The translations under genes and the position numbers were made by a program. Shown here piece by piece: positions 56,693 to 64,000 of a stretch of DNA of 64,000 bases (position 1 is the first letter of the stretch; the number at the start of each line of letters is the position of its first letter). Origin of the DNA: Latescibacteria bacterium UBA6620 (lineage in GTDB: Bacteria > Latescibacterota > UBA2968); the NCBI GenBank assembly GCA_002433075.1, contig DJHM01000041.1:62001-126000 (forward strand), in the 5' to 3' direction. The notes beneath the pieces were generated by a model. It had not been told where the DNA came from. It saw nothing but the letters and a program-made list of their open reading frames with translations, and did not search any database.

Positions 56693-58201
56693 ATGCCAAA
56701 ACATCTCCTTATTGACGATCACATCGTCGAAGAATCGATCGGCCTTACGCGGACGATGCACAAGCCCGGCAACCGTCGGCTTGTACTCAAAGCAGACCGT
56801 CCTTCCGACGGAACCGACATTACCACCGCCTCCGCCCCGATGTGGATCCCGGAAGAGAACCGGTATCGGATGATCTACGAGGCGCGTGGTGTCCCCGGCC
56901 GAAACAGAGGAATGGTCGGGAAAGCCTACGGCATCGCCGTCTCCGATGACGGGCTGAACTGGGAGAAGCCGGACCTCGGCCTCGTCCAGTTCGAAGGCAA
57001 GGACACCAACTGGTATCCAACCCCCGGCGACTACCGGCTCTGGCACGTCGTCCACGACCCGGATGATGAAGACGACCGGCGTCGTTACAAGGGTCTGCTC
57101 AAGCTGGATGGCGGCCATCATCCCGTCACGAGTCCTGACGGCTATCACTGGGAAAAAGTCGACACGCCCCTCCTCCCATCCGGCGACGCGGGAACGCTCA
57201 CCTACGATCGGGAACGGCGACGGTTTATGGCGCTGCTCAAGTATGAGGGCACGTACGGTCGGACCTACAATCTCTCCACCAGCCAGGATTACGTAAACTG
57301 GTCCCCCCTCAAGCACCTGTTCGGGACCGACGAACAGGATCAGCTCGAAGCGATCGACGTCATCCGGAAACGGATCGCCAATCCCTCGCTCGCGATGCCT
57401 CTCCTTGTCGAACCGGATCCGGCCCTTGGCTTCACGCGTCCGTCGGACTACCCCACTCCGGTTTGGCGGGCCGAATGTTACAACATCGGTCTCTTCCCCT
57501 ACGAGGATGTCTACATCGGCATCCTGATGATCTACTATCCGACGGGCCAATCCCTGCCGTCCAAACGCAACGCCGACGGATTCCACCTTCTGCAGCTGGG
57601 GATGACCCGGGATCTCGAGACGTGGGAACGACTGGGAGACCGTGAAGCCTTCATCGGCCCCTCCCCCCTCACGAACGGTCGCGCCGGAAACTACGATCGT
57701 CTGCAATTGCAGCCGACCAACGTCCCCATCGATATGGGCGACCATTTGCGCTTTTACTACGAAGGGATGAAGCGGCGCGTACCCCAGCACGACATCTGGA
57801 CCGACGGAACACCCCGCGACCCATCGTCACTGTCACCCACGGAGCGTGCCGACTGGATCGAAGACACTCACGCCGGCATTTACGTCAGGGAGTTGAGAAA
57901 AGATGGATTCGTCTCCCTGGACGCGAAAAAGCGGGGCTCGCTGCTCACAAAACCCCTCACTCTCGGCGGCCAGAACCTGGTCCTCAATGCAGACGCTACG
58001 GGCGGTGAGATATTCGTTGAGATTCTGGACGAAGCGTTACATCCTATCGAGGGTTATACGAGCGAGCCAATCAGAGAGGACGGTATCGAACTGCGTGTTT
58101 CGTGGCCCGGCCAGGACGACATTGGATCGCTCTCTGGCAAGACCGTCCGACTTCGTTTCTCCCTATCAGAAGCCAGCCTCTACGCCTTCTGGAGGGAGTA
58201 A
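56693..58201 (+). CDS. Beta-propeller glycosidase-like protein (paralogue 3 of 3)
   Basis: 502 residues, no clear ribosome site. The entry motif KHLLIDDHIVEES occurs at residues 3-15. Propeller repeats: YRMIYEARGV, DDGLNWEKPDLGLVQF, DGYHWEKVDTP, YVNWSPLKHLF and LETWERLGDRE. The C-terminal sandwich (NLVLNADATGGEIFVEILDEALHPIEGYTSEPI, then VRLRFSLSEASLYAFWRE) matches the other two copies. A distinctive loop LRFYYEGMKRRVPQHD occurs near 350. Role inferred as a glycoside hydrolase or phosphorylase. Located between a sulfatase and a 2OG oxygenase. Confidence 0.6.
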   Translation: MPKHLLIDDHIVEESIGLTRTMHKPGNRRLVLKADRPSDGTDITTASAPMWIPEENRYRMIYEARGVPGRNRGMVGKAYGIAVSDDGLNWEKPDLGLVQFEGKDTNWYPTPGDYRLWHVVHDPDDEDDRRRYKGLLKLDGGHHPVTSPDGYHWEKVDTPLLPSGDAGTLTYDRERRRFMALLKYEGTYGRTYNLSTSQDYVNWSPLKHLFGTDEQDQLEAIDVIRKRIANPSLAMPLLVEPDPALGFTRPSDYPTPVWRAECYNIGLFPYEDVYIGILMIYYPTGQSLPSKRNADGFHLLQLGMTRDLETWERLGDREAFIGPSPLTNGRAGNYDRLQLQPTNVPIDMGDHLRFYYEGMKRRVPQHDIWTDGTPRDPSSLSPTERADWIEDTHAGIYVRELRKDGFVSLDAKKRGSLLTKPLTLGGQNLVLNADATGGEIFVEILDEALHPIEGYTSEPIREDGIELRVSWPGQDDIGSLSGKTVRLRFSLSEASLYAFWRE

Positions 58202-58241
58202 AGCGTCCACTCTCGAATTCAACAGTTGAGGTAGAAGGCAG

Positions 58242-59075
58242 ATGTCCCAGACTACAGCCTGGTCACCCGTCGAAGGGACCATCGACGAAATCCTCGAACA
58301 GGTTTCAGATCCCCTCGAGGCAATGCGCAACAGCGAGATCCCCTGCGTTATCATTCGTAACGCCTTCCCGTCAGCACATTGCGAAGCCCTAATGGAGCGT
58401 TTCTACGAGCGCGGGCATCTCTACGACCCTCGCGAGGTCGGCGAGCGAACGTTGCATCGCGTAGACATCGGCACCAGCCTCGGCAAGCACGCCAACGATC
58501 CAGAGGCGTTCTATGCACATTCGCAAGGCACGCACGAGCTCTTCAATACGCTGTTCGAAGGCTACGAGGATCCCGTTGCCACTCTCTACGAATCGCTTCA
58601 GAGGCTGATCCCCGAAAAGCAGGTGATGGTCGCCCGCGATCCCGACGGTCGACTCTACGGTCCCTCGATCTTCAGGACCTATCACTATGGAGCCGGCCAT
58701 ACTCCGCACTACGATTCCGTCTCGAAGCGATCGAAGCGCTACAACTTCTCCGTCTCCCGCTTCAGACATCAGTATGCGGCCGTAATGTGTTTCCAGAACA
58801 GTGAGCAGCGCGGCGACACCGGGGAAGGCGTGCTGTATCGAGCGCCGATGTGTCCCGATTTTGAGAAGCCGCTCACCGAAAAACGGTTCCGGGAATACGC
58901 CGAGGAAACAGGCATCGAACGTGTCCAGGTCCATCTCGAGCCCGGTGACCTCTACTTCTTCTATTCCGAAACCATTCACGAGGTACCCTTCATTGAAGGG
59001 AAAAAGCCTCGATGCGTACTTGCCTCGTTTATCGGGTATTCGGAAGACGACCCCGAAGTCTATCTCTGGTCCTAA
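58242..59075 (+). CDS. 2-oxoglutarate/Fe(II) oxygenase, non-PhyH type
   Basis: 277 residues. Iron triad His156-Tyr-Asp158 (GHTPHYDSV) and His246 (SETIHEVPF), with Arg257 (KPRCVLASFIGY) for 2-oxoglutarate. The fold start VIIRNAFPSAHCEALMERF and the strand QYAAVMCFQNSEQRGDTGEGVLY resemble prolyl-4-hydroxylase-like or 2OG-FeII_Oxy proteins more than PhyH. An active hydroxylase is expected. Substrate unknown. First of a cluster of oxygenase genes reaching the window end. Confidence 0.8.
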   Translation: MSQTTAWSPVEGTIDEILEQVSDPLEAMRNSEIPCVIIRNAFPSAHCEALMERFYERGHLYDPREVGERTLHRVDIGTSLGKHANDPEAFYAHSQGTHELFNTLFEGYEDPVATLYESLQRLIPEKQVMVARDPDGRLYGPSIFRTYHYGAGHTPHYDSVSKRSKRYNFSVSRFRHQYAAVMCFQNSEQRGDTGEGVLYRAPMCPDFEKPLTEKRFREYAEETGIERVQVHLEPGDLYFFYSETIHEVPFIEGKKPRCVLASFIGYSEDDPEVYLWS

Positions 59076-59129
59076 CCACCCGAGCCGTAGGGACGGGCCC
59101 GGGACCCGCATCACGCAGAGGTTTGCACC

Positions 59130-59948
59130 GTGTCCGTAGCCACACGTCCCTCCGACAGCGTCTCCATCGAAGAGTCCTGCTCATCCCCCCTCGCAATGAC
59201 CGACTACGAGCAATTCCTGTTCGACCTCAAAGGCTTCCTCGTCATCCCGGGCGTCCTGTCCGAGGATGAAAGCGAGACCGTTCGCAATCACGTAAAAGCG
59301 TACACGAACGATCCCGAGAGCCTCCCTGAACACCATCGCGCACCGATGGCCGGCCCCGCCGAGTTCCTGATCGATCATCCCCGCGTGATGGGCATCCTCC
59401 AGACACTCATCGACCCGGACCCCGGGCGCATCAGACTCGAGAGCGTGTTCGTGTCTCAACGAAAAGTGGGCGACGATGCGGAACATTGGCGTCCCCACGT
59501 CGGAGGAACAAACCTCGATCCCTCTCTGTCGTATCGATTCCACAACGGACGAATCTACGCCGGTATGACAAGGATTGTGTGGGAGCTCAACGAGGTGGTG
59601 AAGGGAAAGGGCGGCACCTGCCTGGTTCCCGGATCGCACAAGGCCAACCTGACTTCCGCTCAAACGCAGACCTGGCCCGAAGAAGCGGACGATCCCGAGT
59701 CCGGAGTCTGGGAGACTTACGGATGTCCGCCGGGAAGCCTCGTCGTGTTCTCCGAAGGGGTCCGCCACACCGGTTCGTCCTGGACGCACGAAGGCAATCC
59801 CCGGTGTGCGATCCTGATGGCCTACAACCACCAGTCCGTACGATTCCACGAGCCCAAGCCCTGTATGAACCCGACGGTAATTGGCGGCCTCTCCGAGAGG
59901 CGTCAGGGATTCTTCAAAGATGTCTGGGTGTTGGCCAATAAACGATGA
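59130..59948 (+). CDS. PhyH family protein with HxG in place of HxD
   Basis: 272 residues from GTG 59130, which has AGAGGT upstream. An ATG at 59196 (MTDYEQFLFDLKGFLVIPG) fits family alignment better, so the true start is open. Strand GKGGTCLVPGSHKANLT (159-175), distal His213 (GVRHTGSSW). The first iron-ligand site reads His123-Val-Gly125, 45 residues before GSHK, as in 30263 (HGG) and the C-half of 13635 (HST). The Asp is missing, so chemistry may differ from hydroxylation. Upstream neighbour is a different 2OG oxygenase with a full triad. Confidence 0.8.
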   Translation: MSVATRPSDSVSIEESCSSPLAMTDYEQFLFDLKGFLVIPGVLSEDESETVRNHVKAYTNDPESLPEHHRAPMAGPAEFLIDHPRVMGILQTLIDPDPGRIRLESVFVSQRKVGDDAEHWRPHVGGTNLDPSLSYRFHNGRIYAGMTRIVWELNEVVKGKGGTCLVPGSHKANLTSAQTQTWPEEADDPESGVWETYGCPPGSLVVFSEGVRHTGSSWTHEGNPRCAILMAYNHQSVRFHEPKPCMNPTVIGGLSERRQGFFKDVWVLANKR

Positions 59949-59963
59949 AGAGGTGAGATCGAA

Positions 59964-61433
59964 ATGAAAAGCATCCTGGCTGCGGTGTTAATCTGCACAT
60001 CTGCTTCGAGCATTCAATCCCAGCCCTATATGGCGAATGGGATCAAGATCGGCGAGGTCACCAGCACCACCACCATCATCTGGTCCCGCCTGACCCGAAA
60101 CCCTCAGCGGAACCTGAACGGCGTCCCCTTCCTGCTCGGCCAGGTCGTGGCTCGCGCGGAAATGCCCAATCACTCGAGCTCCGACCCCTATTGGGGTCAG
60201 GTACCGGAGGGCAAAACCCTGGGGGATATGGTCAATGCCGTTCCGGGAGCAGCCGGTGCCGTCCGGCTGACCTATGGACCGAGGGGAACGGGCGTCGAGA
60301 AGGTGACCGAATGGGAGCCCGTGAACGAGGACCTGGACTTCACGCATCACTTCAAATTAAAGGGCCTCGAGCCAGGAACGACCTACGACTTCAGAGTCGA
60401 CGGCCGTGGTTCCGAGGATGAGATCACCGCGTCCGTTGAGAGTCACTTTTCGACCGCGCCTCCCAGGAATGACCCTGCGCAGGTTTCGTTCACCGTCGTG
60501 TCGTGCACCCGGTGGAAGACAATGGATCACCCTGACGGCAACAATGTCTATCCGGCGATGTCGGAGCTGGATCCCGACTTCTTTGTGCACACGGGCGACG
60601 CTGTCTACTACGACCACACGCATCCTTACGCCACCCACATCGACCTTGCCCGATTCCGATGGCAGCGAATGCACGCCCTTCCACGACTGTTGGACTTCCA
60701 CAACCGCACCATCAGCTACTTCATACGGGACGATCACGACACGTGGCAGAACGACTGCTGGCCGGGACAGGAAAACCGGATGGCCAACTTCACGCTCGCC
60801 GACGGCCAGCAAGTCTTCCGCGAACATCTTCCGATGTCTCCGAAGACCTACCGTACCACGCGCTGGGGCCGAGATCTGCAGGTCTGGTTTTCCGAAGGGC
60901 GAGACTACCGCAGCCCCAACCCGATGCCCGACGGACCTGAAAAAACCATCTGGGGTAAAGAGCAGATGGCCTGGTTCAAGAAAAGCGTGGCTGCGTCGGA
61001 TGCCACGTTCAAGATCCTGATCAGCCCTTCGACCATCGTCGGTCCGGAACACATCAGCAAGTTCGACAACCACGCTAATCCGAATTTCAAGTACGAGGGA
61101 GACATCATTCGCGACTTTCTCGCCAAGCACAACGTCGTTGTCATCTGTGGGGACCGTCATTGGCAATTCTCGTCGAAGGACACCCGTACCGGCGTTCTCG
61201 AATACGGATCCGGCGCGATGACAGACGTTCACTCGACGATGATCAATAACGCGGACTTGAGTATGATCAAGTATGTCAACCCGGTCGGCGGATTCCTCTC
61301 GGTCACCGTCCAACGGGTCCACGACTTCCCTCAGGCCGTCTTCCAGCATCACGACGAGCACGGCAAGGTCCTGAACAAGGAAGTCCTCGACCCCAACCTG
61401 ACGCTCTTGGGTCGTTCCATCACCAAAGAATAG
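59964..61433 (+). CDS. PhoD-like alkaline phosphatase/phosphodiesterase
   Basis: 489 residues; GAGGTGAG precedes ATG. Signal peptide MKSILAAVLICTSASSIQS, cleavage before QPY. An N-terminal fibronectin-like part (IKIGEVTSTTTIIWSRL) and then the PhoD metallophosphatase core: FTVVSCTRW, HTGDAVYYDHT (Asp metal ligand), FIRDDHDTWQNDCWPGQ (Asp-Asp-His), and VVICGDRHWQFSS (Gly-Asp-Arg-His). Periplasmic or exported. It releases phosphate from phosphodiesters or monoesters using Ca/Fe. Probably a phosphate-scavenging enzyme. No Pho-box was identified. Confidence 0.85.
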   Translation: MKSILAAVLICTSASSIQSQPYMANGIKIGEVTSTTTIIWSRLTRNPQRNLNGVPFLLGQVVARAEMPNHSSSDPYWGQVPEGKTLGDMVNAVPGAAGAVRLTYGPRGTGVEKVTEWEPVNEDLDFTHHFKLKGLEPGTTYDFRVDGRGSEDEITASVESHFSTAPPRNDPAQVSFTVVSCTRWKTMDHPDGNNVYPAMSELDPDFFVHTGDAVYYDHTHPYATHIDLARFRWQRMHALPRLLDFHNRTISYFIRDDHDTWQNDCWPGQENRMANFTLADGQQVFREHLPMSPKTYRTTRWGRDLQVWFSEGRDYRSPNPMPDGPEKTIWGKEQMAWFKKSVAASDATFKILISPSTIVGPEHISKFDNHANPNFKYEGDIIRDFLAKHNVVVICGDRHWQFSSKDTRTGVLEYGSGAMTDVHSTMINNADLSMIKYVNPVGGFLSVTVQRVHDFPQAVFQHHDEHGKVLNKEVLDPNLTLLGRSITKE

Positions 61434-61472
61434 TCACGCCACTTTCGCAATCGATTATCGCAGGAGCTACGA

Positions 61473-62564
61473 ATGCAGCGAGTCGTCATCATTGGAAACA
61501 CGAATCGTGGTCGCTATGGTCATCACCTGGATATGGCCTTCGTCGGTGTCGAGGGCGCCCAGATCGTCGGCCTTGCAGATCCCGACGACGAAGGCCGTGC
61601 CAGCGCCACCGCGAAAACGGGCGCTCCCGAGTCGTTCGCCGACTATCGCGAAATGCTCGACAAGCTGCGGCCGGACATCGCCTGCATCGCAACCCGCGAA
61701 ATCGGCGATCATTTCGAGCTCGTTACCACGGCCGCGGAGTACGACACCCACGTCTACATCGAGAAGCCCCTCTGCGCGACCCCGGCCGAAGCCGACCAGA
61801 TGGCCGACGCGCTCGAGGCGAAAGGTAAGCTCCTCATTCTCGCGTGTCCGTGGCGCGGTCACCCACCCATCCAGCACGTCGCCATCCCGCTCATCAAGGA
61901 CGGAAAGATCGGCGAGCCCCGTCTCGCCCGGATCCGCGGCCGGAACGGCGACCACGGCGGCGACCAGATGTTCCTCGACCTGTATCCGCACTTCTTCGAT
62001 TTTCTCGATCAGGTCTGGGGCGCGCCTCAATGGTGCCACGCGCACGTGAGCGTCAACGGTCGTGACGCGACCCCCGCTGACCTCAAACCAGGTGTCGAGG
62101 GGATGGGTCTCGTCGCCGGCGACGGCATCCGCGCCTACTACCAGTTCGAGGACTTCGCCGCTGACTTCGAGGCCTACGAAGGCGACCACGACCCCGAGCA
62201 TCCCTACCGGATCGACATCCACGGCACGGAGGGCACAATCTCGCTGCCCGGTCCGATGAGTAACCAGCCCGACATCTACTACCACCCTCGCGTCTCACCG
62301 CGCCTCCTCAACGATGATCGCTGGGAAGTCGTTCCCAGCGAGCCGCCCCCGGACGATCATAAATGGGTCAATGGCCACCACCGTATGGCAAAGTCCCTGA
62401 TCGACCGTATCGAAGGTCGCGAGCCCGAGTTCGAGCTCCTCGAAGGTCGTCACGCGCGTCGCCACATCGACTGGGCGATGGCCGCTCACGCCTCGCATAT
62501 GTCCGGGGCACGGGTCAACATTCCGCTTACAACAGATCACAACCCCTTCGACGACTGGAAGTGA
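61473..62564 (+). CDS. Gfo/Idh/MocA family oxidoreductase
   Basis: 363 residues with AGGAG six bases before ATG. Rossmann start VVIIGNTNRGRYG, then DPDDEGRASATAKTGAPESFADYREML (about 32-58), DIACIATREIGDH, and the family motif EKPLCATPAEADQM with Glu-Lys-Pro (about 97-110). Candidate catalytic residues around GGDQMFLDLYPHFFDFL (Asp and His, about 165-180). The family oxidises or isomerises sugars and inositols with NAD(P). It is likely to act on a sugar derived from the nearby hydrolases. Substrate unknown. Confidence 0.88.
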   Translation: MQRVVIIGNTNRGRYGHHLDMAFVGVEGAQIVGLADPDDEGRASATAKTGAPESFADYREMLDKLRPDIACIATREIGDHFELVTTAAEYDTHVYIEKPLCATPAEADQMADALEAKGKLLILACPWRGHPPIQHVAIPLIKDGKIGEPRLARIRGRNGDHGGDQMFLDLYPHFFDFLDQVWGAPQWCHAHVSVNGRDATPADLKPGVEGMGLVAGDGIRAYYQFEDFAADFEAYEGDHDPEHPYRIDIHGTEGTISLPGPMSNQPDIYYHPRVSPRLLNDDRWEVVPSEPPPDDHKWVNGHHRMAKSLIDRIEGREPEFELLEGRHARRHIDWAMAAHASHMSGARVNIPLTTDHNPFDDWK

Positions 62565-62619
62565 CTGGACGGGGGGAGGAGAGACAGGGAGAACGGGAGA
62601 GGTGGTTGTTTCACGTCAG

Positions 62620-62650
62620 GTAGGACCGCCCTCCGGTCGGGAGCAACGCC
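62620..62650 (+). repeat. GTAGGA-type palindromic repeat
   Basis: GTAGGACCGCCCTCCGGTCG then GGAGCAACGCC, in the spacer before the PhyH gene; third copy of the class. Confidence 0.5.
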
Positions 62651-62696
62651 TGTACTACTTGACCTGCGAACTGGACAACAGCCGGATTGATCCGCA

Positions 62697-63485
62697 ATGA
62701 CCGACCAACAAAGAATCGACTTCGAGGCCCGGGGCTACCTGATACTGGAAAAAGCCCTCCCAGGGTCCGAACTGGATGAAGCCCGCAGAGCATTCGACGC
62801 CGCGCCCGATCTCTCAGAACTCCCAAACCACGATTCCATCTTCATCCACTTGTCCCAGCACGCTGGTTTTTTCCCTCACGTACATCGGATCATCGGCGAC
62901 GTCGTCCAACTGCGGTCCATCACCGGCAGTCTGATCGCTCCGGGTGACTCTGGATGCGGGTGGCATCGCGCGACCGCCTCGATGCTCGGCGTGCATCATC
63001 CTCTCTCGACGGTCGGGGTCGTGACCGTCCTCCATCTCGATCCAACGGCGGACGACGACGCTTGCGTGGCCGTCGTCCCCGGCAGCCATCGCTTCCGGTC
63101 GGAACTTTCGATTCCCGATGTCGATCGCATCGAGGAGATGCCCCACGCCGTAAGGCTGAACGCAACCCCCGGCACAGTCCTCCTTCTACACGCCAATATC
63201 TGGCAAGCTCGTCTGCCGAATGCGACGGGCACCCGCCGATCCCTGACCTATGTGTACAACCACTGCTGGATGCGCCAGGCGTTACCCGCCCTGCAATCGG
63301 ATGCGCAAGGCGCCATCGCCGCCTCACATAACCTCAGCCAGCTCTTCGGCATAGGCCCCGACCTGAGCCGGGCCACCGGATACTGGTCGCGCAGCGTCGA
63401 GGGCTATCCAAGTTCGCACGGCCTGCCCGAGCGGAAATTCTCCGAGCTCAAGGTGGTCGGACAGGGCGTGAAACCAAACAAATGA
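62697..63485 (+). CDS. PhyH family protein with altered iron site
   Basis: 262 residues. PhyH start IDFEARGYLILEKALPGSELDEARRAF; strand DDACVAVVPGSHRFRSEL (130-147). At the iron site it reads His90-Arg-Ala92 (GWHRATAS) instead of His-x-Asp, and the distal His is replaced by Gln170 (HANIWQARLPNAT). Its neighbour at 63526 keeps His-x-Asp at the same spacing (39 residues to the GSHR segment), so this is a diverged paralogue. It is probably catalytically impaired, or uses other ligands. No good ribosome site before ATG. Confidence 0.8.
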   Translation: MTDQQRIDFEARGYLILEKALPGSELDEARRAFDAAPDLSELPNHDSIFIHLSQHAGFFPHVHRIIGDVVQLRSITGSLIAPGDSGCGWHRATASMLGVHHPLSTVGVVTVLHLDPTADDDACVAVVPGSHRFRSELSIPDVDRIEEMPHAVRLNATPGTVLLLHANIWQARLPNATGTRRSLTYVYNHCWMRQALPALQSDAQGAIAASHNLSQLFGIGPDLSRATGYWSRSVEGYPSSHGLPERKFSELKVVGQGVKPNK

Positions 63486-63525
63486 GGCCGCCGCGGACAG
63501 ACGACACGGAAAGGTGCGATTTCCG

Positions 63526-64000
63526 ATGACTCCATCACAGGCCAGAGATCAGTACGACGCCCAAGGCTATGTCATCATTCGTGGTGCGCTGAAGAGTGGC
63601 GAACTGAAGCGCGTACAGGACGCGTTCGATCGGGCTCAAAAGAACGACGCACTCGGCGACATTTTGAATCAGGATGATGTTTTCGTCGATATGGTCGACC
63701 ATCCAGCCTTGCTCCCTGTCGTGCGTGCGGTCGTGGGCGAGGACGCGCAGCTTCGCTATGGACGAGGGGGACTGATCAAGCCGCACTCCGATACCGGATC
63801 GGGCTGGCATTGCGACCTGTCCGAGATTGGCGGCATCAATCTTCCTGAATCGATCATTATGACTAAACTGTTCACCTACCTCGAAAAAGTGCCAGAGACT
63901 GGCGCGTGTCTGGCCTGCGTCCCGGGAAGCCATCGCTACGAGATGGGCCATCCCCTACCCGATCTCGACGACCACGAAGACATGCCGCATCAAGTAAAGA
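63526..64000 (+). CDS. PhyH family protein, 5' part (runs off window)
   Basis: 158 residues seen from ATG 63526. PhyH start YDAQGYVIIRGALKSGELKRVQDAF, iron motif His95-Cys-Asp97 (GWHCDLSEIG) and strand CLACVPGSHRYEMG at 39 residues further. The distal His lies outside the window. The full HxD suggests an active enzyme. It forms a tandem pair with the altered paralogue at 62697, separated by 40 bases. Confidence 0.85.
   Translation, partial: MTPSQARDQYDAQGYVIIRGALKSGELKRVQDAFDRAQKNDALGDILNQDDVFVDMVDHPALLPVVRAVVGEDAQLRYGRGGLIKPHSDTGSGWHCDLSEIGGINLPESIIMTKLFTYLEKVPETGACLACVPGSHRYEMGHPLPDLDDHEDMPHQVK

Noticed and set aside
1..64000. tRNA or rRNA genes
   Set aside because: I saw no convincing T-arm plus acceptor combination or rRNA-like conserved segment, though a covariance search was not possible.

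Overview
The window looks like chromosomal DNA from a GC-rich, diderm, uncultured environmental bacterium. The best guess is the Poribacteria/Latescibacterota sphere, with Planctomycetes-like accessory metabolism. This is inference from gene content: many phytanoyl-CoA dioxygenase (PhyH) paralogues, five DUF6785/DUF6784-type membrane proteins, enolase-superfamily dehydratases, UxuA-like TIM barrels, S1 sulfatases, an M81/MlrC protein and a DUF5916 outer-membrane-type protein. No rRNA, tRNA, CRISPR array or intact transposase was recognised.

Layout. 1-4.0 kb: start of an isochorismatase-like hydrolase, a propeller glycosidase-like protein, a lactonase and an SDR. 4.2-10.7 kb (minus strand): DUF6785 protein, PhyH, two mandelate-racemase-like enzymes and a small unknown. 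10.8-19.9 kb (plus strand): UxuA-like protein, second propeller protein, a tandem PhyH protein, an MLE-like protein, a sialidase-like protein, a solute-binding protein and an M14 peptidase. 20-26.5 kb: a decayed or variable stretch with PhyH, a frameshifted GFA protein, GNAT, HicA/HicB, a PcfJ-like gene broken by an amber codon, a sialidase-like protein and a frameshifted DUF6886 gene. 26.5-31 kb: an M24 protein with a DddP-like metal motif, DUF6785, a frameshifted HIT gene and PhyH. 31.6-45 kb: DUF6785, a TIM-barrel protein, heparinase II/III-like protein, class III aminotransferase, DUF5916 protein, sulfatase and UxuA-like protein. 45-53 kb: two tandem DUF6785 genes, a DapA-like aldolase, an AstE-like protein, UxuA-like protein and PhyH. 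53-64 kb: M81, sulfatase, third propeller protein, four 2OG oxygenases, PhoD and Gfo/Idh/MocA.

Working together (inference). The same toolbox recurs in shuffled order: a polytopic membrane protein (candidate transporter), a surface or periplasmic attack enzyme (propeller, sialidase-like, heparinase-like, sulfatase), sugar-acid dehydratases (enolase superfamily, UxuA, DapA-like), oxidoreductases (SDR, Gfo/Idh/MocA) and an Fe/2OG oxygenase. This fits catabolism of sulfated or acidic glycans and small organic acids. No SusC/D pair, complete ABC transporter or local regulator was seen, so the DUF6785 proteins are the only obvious uptake candidates.

Intergenic DNA is rich in dispersed repeats. 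There are REPIN-like double palindromes at four loci, GTAGGA-type palindromes at three loci, and several families of short stuttering phrases (TCTGTGTTCAT-, TTCGTGT-, CTCTGCG-, TTGACGA- and AATACGG-like), often just beside start codons.
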